A stretch of DNA of 64,000 nt from Peptoniphilus sp. KCTC 25270 (GTDB lineage Bacteria; Bacillota; Clostridia; Tissierellales; Peptoniphilaceae), in the NCBI RefSeq assembly GCF_021012875.1, contig NZ_JAJMZJ010000001.1:186001-250000 (forward strand). The letters run 5' to 3'. This document shows, one piece after another, positions 9,105 through 18,562 of the stretch. The notes below the pieces were generated by a model that made no database searches, was not told the DNA's origin, and was given only the letters and a program-made list of their open reading frames with translations. The number at the start of each line of letters is the position of its first letter. Position 1 is the stretch's first letter. A program made the position numbers and the translations under genes.

Positions 9105-9107
9105 GAA

Positions 9108-9899
9108 TTATTTCATGCTATTGGAATCCAACCACTGGATTTTTCTAGGGATAGCTTCCTCTAGAAATTTTTTCTTTTCAGGGGTAATGGTTTTTGTAAA
9201 ATAAATGGACACGCTGCCTTTCTCTTGGCCGCTTGTAGGCACAATTCGGCGAGACAATTGGCGAATCGTTCCAACATTTCCATCCACCAGCTGAATATGT
9301 GGAGGAAGGATTTTGTGGAAGAAATCAATGTACCAAATAAAATGGGTACAACCAAGAACAACGGCTTTGTAATCGTTAAAATCGTAAGAAGACAAAAGAC
9401 AATGAATATCTTCCATAAGTTCAGGACCATCAAATTGTAGATTTTCAGCAAAATGAACTAAACTTGGCATAGGAAGAATGTCTACACGGCTTTCTTTGTC
9501 TACGTTGGAAATCAATTGGGAAAGTTTTTTTGAATGGCTAGTAGCTTCTGTTGCCAGCAAAAGAACGCGTTTGTCTTGGTCTTTAGGATCGATTAAGGCC
9601 GGTTTTATAGCCGGTTCCATCCCAATAATAGGCAATTTGTATTTCTTTCGCAAATATTCTGCACTAGAAACCGTCGCTGTATTGCAAGCCAAAACAAGGG
9701 ATTTTGGATTAAAAGGCGTAATATCCTCTATAACGCGATCCATTAGTTTTTGGATTTCTTCATAGGATTTTGTCCCATAAGGAACATTTTTATTATCCCC
9801 ATAAAAAATAAAATTTTCTTGAGGTAGCATTTCCATGGCTTTGATCAATGCCGTTATTCCACCCATTCCTGAGTCAAATACAACGATACATTCTTTCAT
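9108..9899 (-). CDS. murI: glutamate racemase
   Basis: A 263-residue enzyme that converts L-glutamate to D-glutamate for peptidoglycan. The two catalytic cysteines are Cys72 (ACNTATVSS) and Cys184 (VLGCTHF); the N-terminal FDSGMGG (8-14) and the YGDNKNVPYG stretch (33-42) are family signatures. Length is normal. An extended -10 box lies about 30 bp upstream. It is apparently a single-gene unit bounded by terminators on both sides. Confidence 0.93.
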   Translation of the reverse strand: MKECIVVFDSGMGGITALIKAMEMLPQENFIFYGDNKNVPYGTKSYEEIQKLMDRVIEDITPFNPKSLVLACNTATVSSAEYLRKKYKLPIIGMEPAIKPALIDPKDQDKRVLLLATEATSHSKKLSQLISNVDKESRVDILPMPSLVHFAENLQFDGPELMEDIHCLLSSYDFNDYKAVVLGCTHFIWYIDFFHKILPPHIQLVDGNVGTIRQLSRRIVPTSGQEKGSVSIYFTKTITPEKKKFLEEAIPRKIQWLDSNSMK

Positions 9900-9930
9900 A
9901 AGGCCACTTCCTTTCTCTTACATTGCTTAA

Positions 9931-9939
9931 ATTATACCA
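9931..9939 (-). promoter_or_regulatory. murI extended -10 promoter
   Basis: On the minus strand TGGTATAAT provides an extended -10 element about 30 bp before the start codon. The -35 region is only a T-rich tract. Confidence 0.5.
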
Positions 9940-9989
9940 AATCTAAAGGGAAAAAAATATTAAGAATCGTCAAATCCAATAATGGAAAT

Positions 9990-10017
9990 AAAAAAATCGG
10001 CCGAAGCCGAAATTTTT
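9990..10017 (-). terminator. terminator after the Eis-like acetyltransferase
   Basis: TCGGC and GCCGA arms close a CGAA loop and are flanked by A and T runs; the U tract follows the minus-strand gene that stops at 10016. Confidence 0.8.
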
Positions 10018-11281
10018 AATAGTCTGAATTGCTAAATGGTTTTTGGAAATAGTGGAAGAGGCGGTCTAACTCTTGAGCAAGCTCTTTTTCCTCTAGCTCA
10101 ATCAATCCCATTTCAACCAAAGAATGGAAAGAAGCCGCGTTTAGAAGAAGGGCAGAGAGAGTGGCCCGGTTGCATTTTAAGTGTACATTTCCAGAACCTT
10201 CCTTTGAAAATTTCCAATGGGAAGAATGATCTTCCTTCTCTTGGAATGTTAAGAAAAATTCCTCTTCCGTTTTTTGAATTTCATCAAAGAGAGTAATGGA
10301 CAATTTTAGAGAAGTAGAGGGAAATTTTCGATGGCTAGTATCTTGGAAAAATTTCTCTAAGTCTAGAATTTTATACATATTTCCCACGGCAGAAACATTG
10401 GTTTGCAAATAGCCGTAGGGAATGTAATTCTTCGAAATATGCTGAGGATCTTGAATGAAATGGTAGAAATCTTCTTTTCCAGAACGAAGGACAACGGATT
10501 GTACCATGTCTTTTTGTCGCTCTAAGAATCCAATCAATTCTCTTAATTCCTTCGAATTATTGTAAACCAATTCATCCACTATAATGCGATTTTGGGTGTA
10601 ATTGTTGTCGTGGCCATTTTCGAAATGATAGCGAATGTAGGCTGAAAGAGAATGTCCTTCATAAATTCCCACAACAAGAGTTTCCTCATCTCGTTCAAAC
10701 CAAAAGATTTCTTCACTAAAACGACAAAGAGTGCCATGATTTTTTTCGGCAAAAGAATGATAAGCATCTAAAATTTTCGGCAAATCTTCCCTTGGAACAT
10801 AGGCGAGGCGAGAGGAATCCTCACAGGGTGGCAAATTTTTTGTTTCCACATGATATTCATCCATCCTGGCTCCTAGACCATAGCCCATATTTCGGTAAAA
10901 AGAAATATTAAAAGGAAGGAGAATGGCAGTAGATGCCCCAGATTCTTTGGAAAAATTTTCAAAGAATTGGACCATTTGAAAAGCCACTCCCTTTTTCCGA
11001 TGAAAAGGATGAACCGCAAGGGACATAAGGCCTTTTGCTTTTCTCATTTCTCCAAAATAATTCATAGAAAAATCAATAATCTTCATAGAGGCAATTAACC
11101 GATTGTCTTCGTAACAGCCAAAGAAATCAATATCCTCTGCTTTTTCTAATTCATGGAGGGTTTTCTTTCGATAAAAATCGATTCCATCTAAATCCAGAGT
11201 CTTAAAAGCAGGATAGGAATTTAAGTAGACCTCCAATAAAGGTTCCAAATCAGAAACGGGAATGGGTTTTATAGTAAACAT
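10016..11281 (-). CDS. GNAT family N-acetyltransferase, Eis-like with SCP2 domain
   Basis: A 421-residue protein with the three-part Eis layout: an N-terminal GNAT domain containing the acetyl-CoA loop region (AVHPFHRKKGVAFQMV, about residues 91-106), a second GNAT-like domain, and a C-terminal sterol-carrier-protein-like domain (about residues 300-405). Homologues such as Enterococcus and Bacillus Eis proteins acetylate aminoglycosides and other amines at several positions, but a resistance role cannot be inferred from sequence alone. The ribosome binding site AAGGAGAAG precedes the ATG. Monocistronic: a terminator lies on each side. Confidence 0.85.
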   Translation of the reverse strand: MFTIKPIPVSDLEPLLEVYLNSYPAFKTLDLDGIDFYRKKTLHELEKAEDIDFFGCYEDNRLIASMKIIDFSMNYFGEMRKAKGLMSLAVHPFHRKKGVAFQMVQFFENFSKESGASTAILLPFNISFYRNMGYGLGARMDEYHVETKNLPPCEDSSRLAYVPREDLPKILDAYHSFAEKNHGTLCRFSEEIFWFERDEETLVVGIYEGHSLSAYIRYHFENGHDNNYTQNRIIVDELVYNNSKELRELIGFLERQKDMVQSVVLRSGKEDFYHFIQDPQHISKNYIPYGYLQTNVSAVGNMYKILDLEKFFQDTSHRKFPSTSLKLSITLFDEIQKTEEEFFLTFQEKEDHSSHWKFSKEGSGNVHLKCNRATLSALLLNAASFHSLVEMGLIELEEKELAQELDRLFHYFQKPFSNSDY

Positions 11282-11366
11282 AATCTTCTCCTTTTGTTTT
11301 CTAAGAGATTTTTTCGTAATCCATATAGTTTGATTTTATCACAAAGGGAAAAGAAGAATGAAAAAA

Positions 11367-11397
11367 AGCCCCTAAAATTTTCGATTTTAGAGGCTTG
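11367..11397 (-). terminator. terminator-like hairpin between tRNA-Ala and the acetyltransferase gene
   Basis: AGCCCCTAAAAT and ATTTTAGAGGCT arms pair with one mismatch around a short loop and, on the minus strand, are followed by a run of Us. It lies downstream of the tRNA terminator, so it may end a separate short transcript or act as back-up. The 75 bp between it and the tRNA terminator hold nothing else I recognise. Confidence 0.65.
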
Positions 11398-11472
11398 GGT
11401 ATAATGAGTTGTTGCTTTTTTTGGAAAATTTTTGTAGAAGAAAAAGGGATTTTTCTGCGGATGGAAAAATGC

Positions 11473-11502
11473 AAAAAAAAGACCGGTACAATGACCGGTC
11501 TT
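11473..11502 (-). terminator. tRNA-Ala terminator
   Basis: GACCGGT and ACCGGTC form a perfect stem with a six-base loop, directly after the encoded CCA end, followed by eight Us on the minus strand. Confidence 0.9.
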
Positions 11503-11578
<76 letters not shown>

Positions 11579-11595
11579 GAAATGAATACTCATTT

Positions 11596-11624
11596 AGTAT
11601 AAGGGCATAGAATCGTTTTGTCAA
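11596..11624 (-). promoter_or_regulatory. tRNA-Ala promoter
   Basis: Minus-strand TTGACA, 17-bp spacer, TATACT: a near-consensus sigma-A promoter just upstream of the tRNA. The -35 hexamer overlaps the stop codon of pgeF. Confidence 0.85.
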
Positions 11625-12346
11625 GATGGAAGAATCATAGATAGCATAGAATTTAATCCGTAGTCGGGTTGATCTCTTCGGTAAGAATGAAGATTTTTAT
11701 CTCCATAGGTATCTCTTTCTGAAACGGTAATATTTTCTTCTTTCAAACCCGCTAAGAGAAGAATTCTACGGTTGGTTTCTTTTAGGTTGATATTCCAATG
11801 GGTTTCGTCTTTTTTCTCCAAGACTTCTTGGGCAAAGTCAAAGGTTTCTTCCCATTGTTTTTTTACGTCTTCTTGCACTTCAAAGTGTTCCATTCCAATA
11901 GATGGGCCAATAAAGGCTTGGATATTGTCTGGATGAGAACTGTAAATATCTCCCATTTTTTCAACGGCTTTTTTTGTGATTTGTAAAAGGGTTCCTCTCC
12001 ACCCTGAATGGATGGCCGCTTGAACATTTTTTACAGGATCGTAAAGCAAAACAGGACAGCAGTCTGCAATTCGAATGGAAAGAAGAATGTTTGGAACGTT
12101 GGTAATCATTCCATCTCCACTTCCCGCAACGCGTCCATATTCTCCGGGAGTTCCCATGACTAAAGAGTGAATGGGACGAATTTTGTCGGAATGAATTTGG
12201 TTTAGATAAAATACACCATCGGGTTCAATGGAATTTTCTTCTTTTATTTTCTCAATTTGTTCGTGAATGAATACTTCTGAAGTGTCCTTTCGAAAATTGT
12301 AAGGCTTTTCCGTAAAAATAAGTTTTAATTTTTCATTTGATAACAT
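11621..12346 (-). CDS. pgeF: PgeF/YfiH laccase-domain protein (peptidoglycan editing factor or purine nucleoside hydrolase/phosphorylase type)
   Basis: A 241-residue multicopper-polyphenol-oxidase-like fold protein. The zinc-binding catalytic set is visible: His52 in NQIHSD, Cys96/Cys97 in ADCCPVLLYD and His113 in AIHSGWRG; GSGDGMIT at 75-82 is also conserved. E. coli YfiH removes wrongly incorporated L-Ser from muropeptide precursors, and several homologues phosphorolyse or deaminate adenosine, so the exact activity is uncertain. The start follows CGGAGG with 5-bp spacing. Divergent from the DUF5711-like gene. Confidence 0.88.
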   Translation of the reverse strand: MLSNEKLKLIFTEKPYNFRKDTSEVFIHEQIEKIKEENSIEPDGVFYLNQIHSDKIRPIHSLVMGTPGEYGRVAGSGDGMITNVPNILLSIRIADCCPVLLYDPVKNVQAAIHSGWRGTLLQITKKAVEKMGDIYSSHPDNIQAFIGPSIGMEHFEVQEDVKKQWEETFDFAQEVLEKKDETHWNINLKETNRRILLLAGLKEENITVSERDTYGDKNLHSYRRDQPDYGLNSMLSMILPS

Positions 12347-12367
12347 AGTAACCTCCGATTCCGTCCC

Positions 12368-12396
12368 TTTTCATCCGCCTTTTCTTAGGATATAAT
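12368..12396 (+). promoter_or_regulatory. promoter of the 12416-14562 gene cluster
   Basis: TTTTCA, 17 bp, TATAAT. The -10 box overlaps an in-frame ATG at 12395, which is one reason to place the protein start further down at 12416. Confidence 0.65.
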
Positions 12397-12415
12397 GAAG
12401 CGGGAGGATTATTTA

Positions 12416-13501
12416 ATGAGAAACAAACAAATTAGGAGATTGCTTCTCCTGTTTATCATTATAATCGCAATGGCCATTTTTCTCAAAAGAAATTGGAATT
12501 GGGTTTATACAATAGAGCCGGAATGGCAAAAAAATGTAGAATATGACTTGGATGAGATTCACATTTTGAGTTCCAATCGGATGGTCCTTTGGGACGGGGA
12601 TACTTTGGAATTTTTGGATAAAAAAGGAGAAACGGTAGAAACCGTAGACCGCACAGGAGAAGGGCAAGTTGCTTATTTTGGAGATAGCAAAGTGCTTTTG
12701 TTTGATGGGGATTTAAGAAAAGTTACGGTTTTTGACGAAGAAGGAGTAGAGGAAATTTCTTATACCGTTGAGGGAGAACTTTTTGCTGCAACAGAACAGA
12801 ATGGAAATGTTCTTCTTCATGTGAAAAAAGAAAAGGGCGAGATTTTGTATTTGGGAGATCGCTCTGGCGGTTTGGAGATTTTGTTTGAAACCGATCATAA
12901 TATTTTGGACTATGAAGTGGAAAACTCGAATTCTTTTATTGTTTCGGAGCTATCCAATGAGGCGGGAGGATATAAGACGACTTTGTATAAGAATACAGGG
13001 GAGTTTGAGAAAGAGGAATTTTCTCGAGAGGTTTCTATGGAAATTGGATTTTTCGAAGGAAAAGAAGTGATGGTTACGGAAAAGAATTTGTACTTAATTG
13101 ACGGAGAGGAAATTCAAAGTGTAGAGATTCCTTTAATGAGTGATGTTTATTTTGGAAAGTCTAAAATCTATCTTTTGCATAGTGGGATTTTGACAATTTA
13201 CAATAAAAAATTGGAAGAGATAGAGAATGAAGCCATTGCTGCTAATGTAAATCAAATAGAAAATATGGAAAACAGTATCTATGTTCATGGAAATAACGAA
13301 GGAATAGGAAATCCATTGTCCCCAAGAGCATTCCATTTTCGTTTAGAGGAAAATGCAAAAATTTGGGAAATGGGAGACAATATTTTGATGACTTTCTCAG
13401 ATCGCAAGGTAAAAGCCTATACTTTCCATAAAAAAATGTGGAATCATGGGAAAGAAATTCAACTTCCTCGATTTAAGGAAGGAGAAAATAAGATTGACTA
13501 A
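12416..13501 (+). CDS. membrane-anchored beta-propeller-like protein (DUF5711-like)
   Basis: A 361-residue protein with one N-terminal membrane anchor (about residues 8-25) and an extracellular portion made of repeated short strands with regularly spaced Gly-Asp turns, as in a degenerate beta-propeller. It resembles clostridial DUF5711 proteins, whose role is unknown. The start at 12416 is chosen because GGGAGGA stands eight bases before it and the upstream ATG at 12395 sits in the -10 box. It overlaps the MscS-type channel gene by a few bases, so they form one operon. Confidence 0.7.
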   Translation: MRNKQIRRLLLLFIIIIAMAIFLKRNWNWVYTIEPEWQKNVEYDLDEIHILSSNRMVLWDGDTLEFLDKKGETVETVDRTGEGQVAYFGDSKVLLFDGDLRKVTVFDEEGVEEISYTVEGELFAATEQNGNVLLHVKKEKGEILYLGDRSGGLEILFETDHNILDYEVENSNSFIVSELSNEAGGYKTTLYKNTGEFEKEEFSREVSMEIGFFEGKEVMVTEKNLYLIDGEEIQSVEIPLMSDVYFGKSKIYLLHSGILTIYNKKLEEIENEAIAANVNQIENMENSIYVHGNNEGIGNPLSPRAFHFRLEENAKIWEMGDNILMTFSDRKVKAYTFHKKMWNHGKEIQLPRFKEGENKID

Positions 13502-14348
13502 ACAAGAAATAATGGGATTGTTCCTAAATGAAGAGAAGAATCTTAATTTGCTAGGAATTGTTGTTGGAACGATTCTTTTGGTTGTGGCGATACAACTTTT
13601 AATTCGGATTTTTGATGGGGTGGCCGAACAGGCAATTTATCGAAGAGAGCGAGAGAAAAAATCAAGCAATGGAAGAATTTTGACGTTGACAAATATTGCT
13701 TCGAGTTTGGTTCGATACGGTTTGTATATTGTTGGGGCGTTGATTTTTCTAAATTTTTTAGACATTAATACTTCCACTTTATTGGCTACAGCAGGGGTTG
13801 GTACTTTTGCCTTGGCTTTAGGCGCACAAACCTTAGTAAAGGATTTTATTACAGGTCTTTTTATTTTGTTTGAGGATCAATATAGTGTGGGAGATTTTGT
13901 GGAATGTGCCACAAAAACAGGATATGTGCAAGATGTTGGAGTTCGTGTAACAAAATTACGGGATGTAGATGGATCTCTTCACATTATCCCAAATTCGGAA
14001 ATTCGTGTAGTAACCAACCAAAGTCGTGGAAAAATGCGAGCAAAAGTTATTGTATCCGTAGACGGCTTGGAGAATCCGAAGCGAGTATTGGAAATATTTG
14101 AAAAAGCCATGGAACCTTTGCGAAATTTGGATCGCCCATCTTATGGCCCAAGTTTGTGGGGCGTTACAAATAATTCGGAAAAAGGGTATCAAATAACTAT
14201 TGTGGGATGGTCTGAAGCGGGCGATCAATATGATCTAGAATTTCAAATACGCCAAGCGATTATTGAGGCGATGATTGAGGAAAATATTGCTCAGCCAAGG
14301 TGGAGATTTATAGAAGGAGTAATGGATGACGAATCGGTTGTATTATGA
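13494..14348 (+). CDS. MscS family small-conductance mechanosensitive channel
   Basis: A membrane channel that releases osmolytes under hypo-osmotic shock. Two or three transmembrane helices lie in the first 110 residues, followed by the pore-lining TM3 (ATAGVGTFALALGAQTLVKD) and the cytoplasmic beta domain with FEDQYSVGDFVE. The frame is open from 13446, but GGAAGGAG at 13477-13483 points to TTG 13494 as the start (about 284 residues), overlapping the previous stop by 8 nt; ATG 13512 is the alternative. It is cotranscribed with the DUF5711-like and DUF951 genes. Confidence 0.87.
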   Translation: MTKQEIMGLFLNEEKNLNLLGIVVGTILLVVAIQLLIRIFDGVAEQAIYRREREKKSSNGRILTLTNIASSLVRYGLYIVGALIFLNFLDINTSTLLATAGVGTFALALGAQTLVKDFITGLFILFEDQYSVGDFVECATKTGYVQDVGVRVTKLRDVDGSLHIIPNSEIRVVTNQSRGKMRAKVIVSVDGLENPKRVLEIFEKAMEPLRNLDRPSYGPSLWGVTNNSEKGYQITIVGWSEAGDQYDLEFQIRQAIIEAMIEENIAQPRWRFIEGVMDDESVVL

Positions 14349-14562
14349 GTTAAATGATTTGGTTACTTTGAAGAAGGGACATCCTTGTGGAGAAAATGAA
14401 TGGAAGATTCTGCGAAAAGGGGCAGATATAAAATTGGAATGTCAAGGATGCCAACACATTATTTGGATGACAAGAATGGAGTTTGAAAAACGCGTTCGTA
14501 AAATTTTAGTGGACGGAAAATGGATTAGTATCGTTCATCATCATCCAGAGGAATTGGATTAA
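14326..14562 (+). CDS. DUF951 family protein
   Basis: A 78-residue protein typical of the DUF951 family, which usually sits next to mechanosensitive channel or ribosomal genes in Firmicutes. Cys and His residues in KKGHPCGENEW and LECQGCQH suggest metal binding or an OB-like nucleic-acid fold, but no function is established. The ATG overlaps the end of the MscS gene by 23 nt and follows GAAGGAG. It is probably translated by coupling. Confidence 0.85.
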   Translation: MTNRLYYELNDLVTLKKGHPCGENEWKILRKGADIKLECQGCQHIIWMTRMEFEKRVRKILVDGKWISIVHHHPEELD

Positions 14563-14651
14563 GTGAAATTATTGCGAAACTTAGCCGTTTCAATGGATGA
14601 GAGCACTCTTCTATGATAAAATAAATGTTTAGGGAAAGGAACGTGATAGAA

Positions 14652-17390
14652 ATGGGAATATTCGGAAAAATCTTCGGTAGTTATTCCGACCGTGAAATAA
14701 AAAAAATTAAACCCATAGCTGATAAAGTTCTTGCATTGGACGAGTCCATGCAAAAACTCAGCGATGAGGAGTTAAAACATAAAACTGTTGAATTTAGAGA
14801 AAGATTAGCCAACGGAGAAACATTGGATGATGTTTTGGTAGAAGCTTTTGCCACCGTTCGTGAGGCTTCTTCTCGTGTGTTGGGAATGAAACATTTCCCT
14901 GTCCAAATTATGGGGGGAATCATCCTTCACCAAGGTAGAATCGCCGAGATGAAAACAGGGGAAGGAAAAACTTTAGTAGCGACATTGCCAACGTATTTGA
15001 ACGCTTTGGCAGGAAAAGGAGCTCATGTTGTAACCGTAAATGATTACTTAGCCCTTCGTGATAAACAATGGATGGGAAAATTGTATTCTTTCTTGGGAAT
15101 GTCTGTGGGATGTATTCTACACGATATGACACCTGAAGAAAGAAAAATAGCTTACAATTCAGATATCACTTATGGTACAAACAATGAGTTTGGCTTCGAT
15201 TATCTTCGTGATAATATGGTTGTTTACAAAGAGAACATGGTACAAAGGGACTTGTTCTATTGTATCGTGGATGAGGTCGATTCGATTTTAATCGATGAGG
15301 CGAGAACTCCATTGATTATCTCTGGTCAAGGAGATGAATCTACAGATTTATACGTTCACGCGAAGAATTTTGTAAATACTTTATCTTATCGTATTAAAGA
15401 TCAAAGTGAAGAAAACATGGATCGTTTCAATCGAGAATTTAGAGAAGAGACGGTTGATTTTGTTGTGGATGAAAAGGCAAAGACGGCGACTCTTACTGAT
15501 ATGGGGAGCGAAAAAGCGGAAAAATATTTCAATGTAGAAAATCTAATGGATATGGAAAATCAAGAGTTATTGCACCATATTCATCAAGCGTTAAAAGCGC
15601 GAGGAACGATGCATTTGGATATTGACTATGTAATTGAAGGGGACGATATTGTAATCGTTGATGAATTTACAGGTCGTTTAATGTATGGTCGCCGTTATTC
15701 GGATGGATTGCATCAAGCCATTGAGGCCAAAGAAGGCATTCCAGTAAAAGCAGAATCCAAAACATTGGCAACCATTACGTTCCAAAATTATTTCCGTATG
15801 TATACGAAATTGTCTGGTATGACAGGTACGGCGATGACAGAGGAATCTGAGTTCCGTGAAATTTATAAAATGGACGTTGTTGAAATTCCTACGAACAAAC
15901 CAATTGCCAGAAAAGATGGAGACGACAGTATCTATCGCAATGAACAGGCAAAATTCCGTGCTGTAACAAAAGATATTGTAGAGCGTCACGCAAAAGGACA
16001 ACCGGTTTTGGTCGGTACCATTTCCATTGAAAAATCAGAATTGTTGTCTCAATTCTTAAAGAAAAATGGAATCAAACACAATGTTTTGAACGCAAAGCGT
16101 CATGCCCAAGAGTCTGAAATTGTTGCTCAAGCGGGTCGCCTAGGGGCTGTAACCATTGCCACAAATATGGCAGGTCGTGGTACGGATATTGTACTAGGGG
16201 GAAATCCTGATCATATGGCGAAGCAACAATTGGAACGAGAAGGCATGGAGCCAAACTTAATTGAAATGTCTGATAGTTATTTTGATACACAAGACGAAGA
16301 AGTTTTAGATGCTCGTAGAAGATTCCAAGAAGCGAGAGCAAAATACAAACAAGAAACCGACGAAGAAGCAAAAAAAGTTATTGAAGCCGGTGGTTTGCAT
16401 ATTATCGGTACAGAACGTCACGAATCCCGCCGTATTGACAATCAGTTACGTGGTCGTGCCGGTCGTCAAGGGGACGAAGGTAGTACCAAATTCTATATTT
16501 CTGCGGATGATGAAGTAATTCGTCTATTTGCGGGGGATCGATTCAAAAATGTTATGGAAAAAATCGATGCGCCAGAAGATGAAGCCATTGAGCATAAAAT
16601 TTTAACGAGCTTAATTGAAAGTGCTCAGCGAAAAGTAGAAGGAAACAACTTTAGTATTCGTAAACACGTTCTTCAATATGACGATGTTATGAATAAGCAA
16701 AGAGAAGTTATCTATGGAGAACGCCGCAAAGTTTTAGAAGGGGAAGACTTCAAGGATAGCATTGCTACAATGACAGAGGAATTGATTGATTCTACTATAG
16801 ATTTCAATGTGAAGCTGGACGATAATCATAAACAATATATAGATTATGAAGCTTTGTATTTATTTGGCCGCAATACTTTTGATTTTGACGAAAATTTCAT
16901 GAATGGACATGAAAATGCAACGGCAGCGGAATTGAAAGAGATGTTTAAGGCAAAAGCCAAAGAATATTATGCTGTGAAGGAGGAAGAGTTCGGAGAGGAA
17001 CGCTTCCGTGAAGTGGAACGTGTGGTACTTTTGAAAGTCGTTGACCAAAAATGGATGGATCACATTGATGCTATGGACCAATTGCGCCAAGGGATTGGAT
17101 TGCGTGCTGTAGGACAAATTGACCCCGTTCGCGCTTATCAAAACGAAGGATTTGATATGTTTGAAGAAATGAACGAAGCCATTCGTGAAGATACCGTTCG
17201 TTTGTTATTCCATGTGGTAAATCCTGAAAAAGTACAAAGGGTTCAAGTGGCAAAGGAAAGCAAAACACCAAACCCAGATACAGGGGTACAAGAACCAATT
17301 CGTCGTCAGGAAAAGAAAGTAGGACGTAACGATCCATGTCCATGTGGTAGTGGAAAAAAATATAAAAACTGTCACGGGAAAAATGCATAA
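14652..17390 (+). CDS. secA: preprotein translocase ATPase SecA
   Basis: The motor of the Sec export pathway, acting at the membrane with SecYEG. The start at ATG 14652 gives 912 residues beginning [15 protein letters not shown], as in other SecA proteins; the frame also extends to an ATG at 14625 that lacks the usual context. Walker A is KTGEGKTL at 101-108, the DEAD-like box is [14 protein letters not shown], and the second helicase domain has [10 protein letters not shown]. The C-terminal zinc motif has Cys896, Cys898, Cys907 and His908, used for SecB and phospholipid contact. prfB follows after 14 bp, the usual Firmicutes order. Confidence 0.96.
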   Translation: MGIFGKIFGSYSDREIKKIKPIADKVLALDESMQKLSDEELKHKTVEFRERLANGETLDDVLVEAFATVREASSRVLGMKHFPVQIMGGIILHQGRIAEMKTGEGKTLVATLPTYLNALAGKGAHVVTVNDYLALRDKQWMGKLYSFLGMSVGCILHDMTPEERKIAYNSDITYGTNNEFGFDYLRDNMVVYKENMVQRDLFYCIVDEVDSILIDEARTPLIISGQGDESTDLYVHAKNFVNTLSYRIKDQSEENMDRFNREFREETVDFVVDEKAKTATLTDMGSEKAEKYFNVENLMDMENQELLHHIHQALKARGTMHLDIDYVIEGDDIVIVDEFTGRLMYGRRYSDGLHQAIEAKEGIPVKAESKTLATITFQNYFRMYTKLSGMTGTAMTEESEFREIYKMDVVEIPTNKPIARKDGDDSIYRNEQAKFRAVTKDIVERHAKGQPVLVGTISIEKSELLSQFLKKNGIKHNVLNAKRHAQESEIVAQAGRLGAVTIATNMAGRGTDIVLGGNPDHMAKQQLEREGMEPNLIEMSDSYFDTQDEEVLDARRRFQEARAKYKQETDEEAKKVIEAGGLHIIGTERHESRRIDNQLRGRAGRQGDEGSTKFYISADDEVIRLFAGDRFKNVMEKIDAPEDEAIEHKILTSLIESAQRKVEGNNFSIRKHVLQYDDVMNKQREVIYGERRKVLEGEDFKDSIATMTEELIDSTIDFNVKLDDNHKQYIDYEALYLFGRNTFDFDENFMNGHENATAAELKEMFKAKAKEYYAVKEEEFGEERFREVERVVLLKVVDQKWMDHIDAMDQLRQGIGLRAVGQIDPVRAYQNEGFDMFEEMNEAIREDTVRLLFHVVNPEKVQRVQVAKESKTPNPDTGVQEPIRRQEKKVGRNDPCPCGSGKKYKNCHGKNA

Positions 17391-17404
17391 GGAGTGTATG
17401 GGAT

Positions 17405-18520
17405 TTGGAGCAAAATATATTTTTAGACCGGGAACGAATTGATCAATCTAGAGATTTAGTGGAGCGATTGGGAAAAAGTTTAGATATTGAAACGTTACGA
17501 GCAGAGGCCAAAGCCATTGAAGAAAAAACGATGGAAACGGGGTTCTGGGACGATAGCCAAGCCGCTCAAAAAGTGATAAAGAAACAAAATTCCTTAAAAG
17601 ATCGCATTGATAAATACGATAATTTAATGGAAAAAATTGAAGAAGCCAATGTATTGTTGGAATTAATGGAAGAAGAAGACGATTATTCTTTCTATTCCAC
17701 ACTAAAAGAAAATATTGCTGAGGTAGAAAAGGATGCTTCTGTTTTCAAGTTAGAAACTCTTCTAAATGGAGAATACGACGACAATGATGTGATTCTATCG
17801 ATCCATGCAGGGGCCGGTGGAACTGAAGCTCAAGATTGGGCCGATATGCTTTTAAGAATGTATCGTCGTTACGCAGAGAAAAAGGGATACAAAGTAGAAC
17901 TTTTGGATTTGTTGAAAGAGGACGAGGCCGGGATTAAATCGGCTACATTGCAAGTGAGTGGGCCTCATGCCTATGGATATATTAAGGCAGAGAAAGGGGT
18001 ACATCGCTTGGTTCGAATTTCTCCTTTTGATGCAGCAAAAAAACGTCACACCTCTTTTGCTTCTGTGGATGTGTATCCTGTTATTGATGAAGATACAGAC
18101 GTTGAAATCAATAACGAAGATATTAAAGTGGATACCTACCGTGCCAGTGGAGCCGGTGGACAACACGTTAATACAACGGATAGTGCCGTTCGTATTACTC
18201 ATATTCCTACAGGCATCGTTGTGCAATGTCAAAATGAGCGAAGCCAAATTCAAAACAGAGAAACTGCAATGAATATGTTAAAGGCGAAATTAATTGCCTT
18301 GAAAGAAGAAGAGCAAAAAGAGAAAATCGAAGATTTACAAGGAAATTATTCTCAAATTGCTTGGGGCTCTCAAATTCGCTCCTATGTATTCCATCCTTAC
18401 ACTTTAGTAAAAGATCATAGAACCAATGAAGAGGTTGGAGATGTGAGTCGTGTAATGGACGGGGATTTGGATCCATTTATTAATGCATATTTAGAAGAAA
18501 ATGCAGACAAGAAAAATTAA
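17405..18520 (+). CDS. prfB: peptide chain release factor 2
   Basis: Releases peptides at UGA and UAA. The SPF tripeptide that reads the stop codon is at residues 206-208 and the GGQ hydrolysis motif is at 251-253. From the TTG start at 17405 (ten bases after AAGGAG) it has 371 residues and reads in one frame. At the place where many prfB genes carry the CUU-UGA-C programmed +1 frameshift (about residue 20-25) there is no stop or slippery site. An ATG at 17398 lies in another frame and would end after 14 codons. Follows secA directly. Confidence 0.95.
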   Translation: MEQNIFLDRERIDQSRDLVERLGKSLDIETLRAEAKAIEEKTMETGFWDDSQAAQKVIKKQNSLKDRIDKYDNLMEKIEEANVLLELMEEEDDYSFYSTLKENIAEVEKDASVFKLETLLNGEYDDNDVILSIHAGAGGTEAQDWADMLLRMYRRYAEKKGYKVELLDLLKEDEAGIKSATLQVSGPHAYGYIKAEKGVHRLVRISPFDAAKKRHTSFASVDVYPVIDEDTDVEINNEDIKVDTYRASGAGGQHVNTTDSAVRITHIPTGIVVQCQNERSQIQNRETAMNMLKAKLIALKEEEQKEKIEDLQGNYSQIAWGSQIRSYVFHPYTLVKDHRTNEEVGDVSRVMDGDLDPFINAYLEENADKKN

Positions 18521-18521
18521 G

Positions 18522-18549
18522 AAAAGAGAGGGGAAATCCTCTCTTTTTC
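18522..18549 (+). terminator. terminator after prfB
   Basis: AAAAGAGAGG and CCTCTCTTTT arms with a short GAAAT-type loop and a T run. It ends the secA-prfB unit just before the tex ribosome binding site. Confidence 0.75.
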
Positions 18550-18562
18550 CTATGGAGGCAAA

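Noticed and set aside
17398-17445. A prfB start at ATG 17398 with a +1 frameshift at UGA 17440
   Set aside because: The codon before UGA is AAU, not the slip-prone CUU; the ATG is only 3 nt from the Shine-Dalgarno; and the TTG 17405 frame gives the normal RF2 N-terminal length and sequence.
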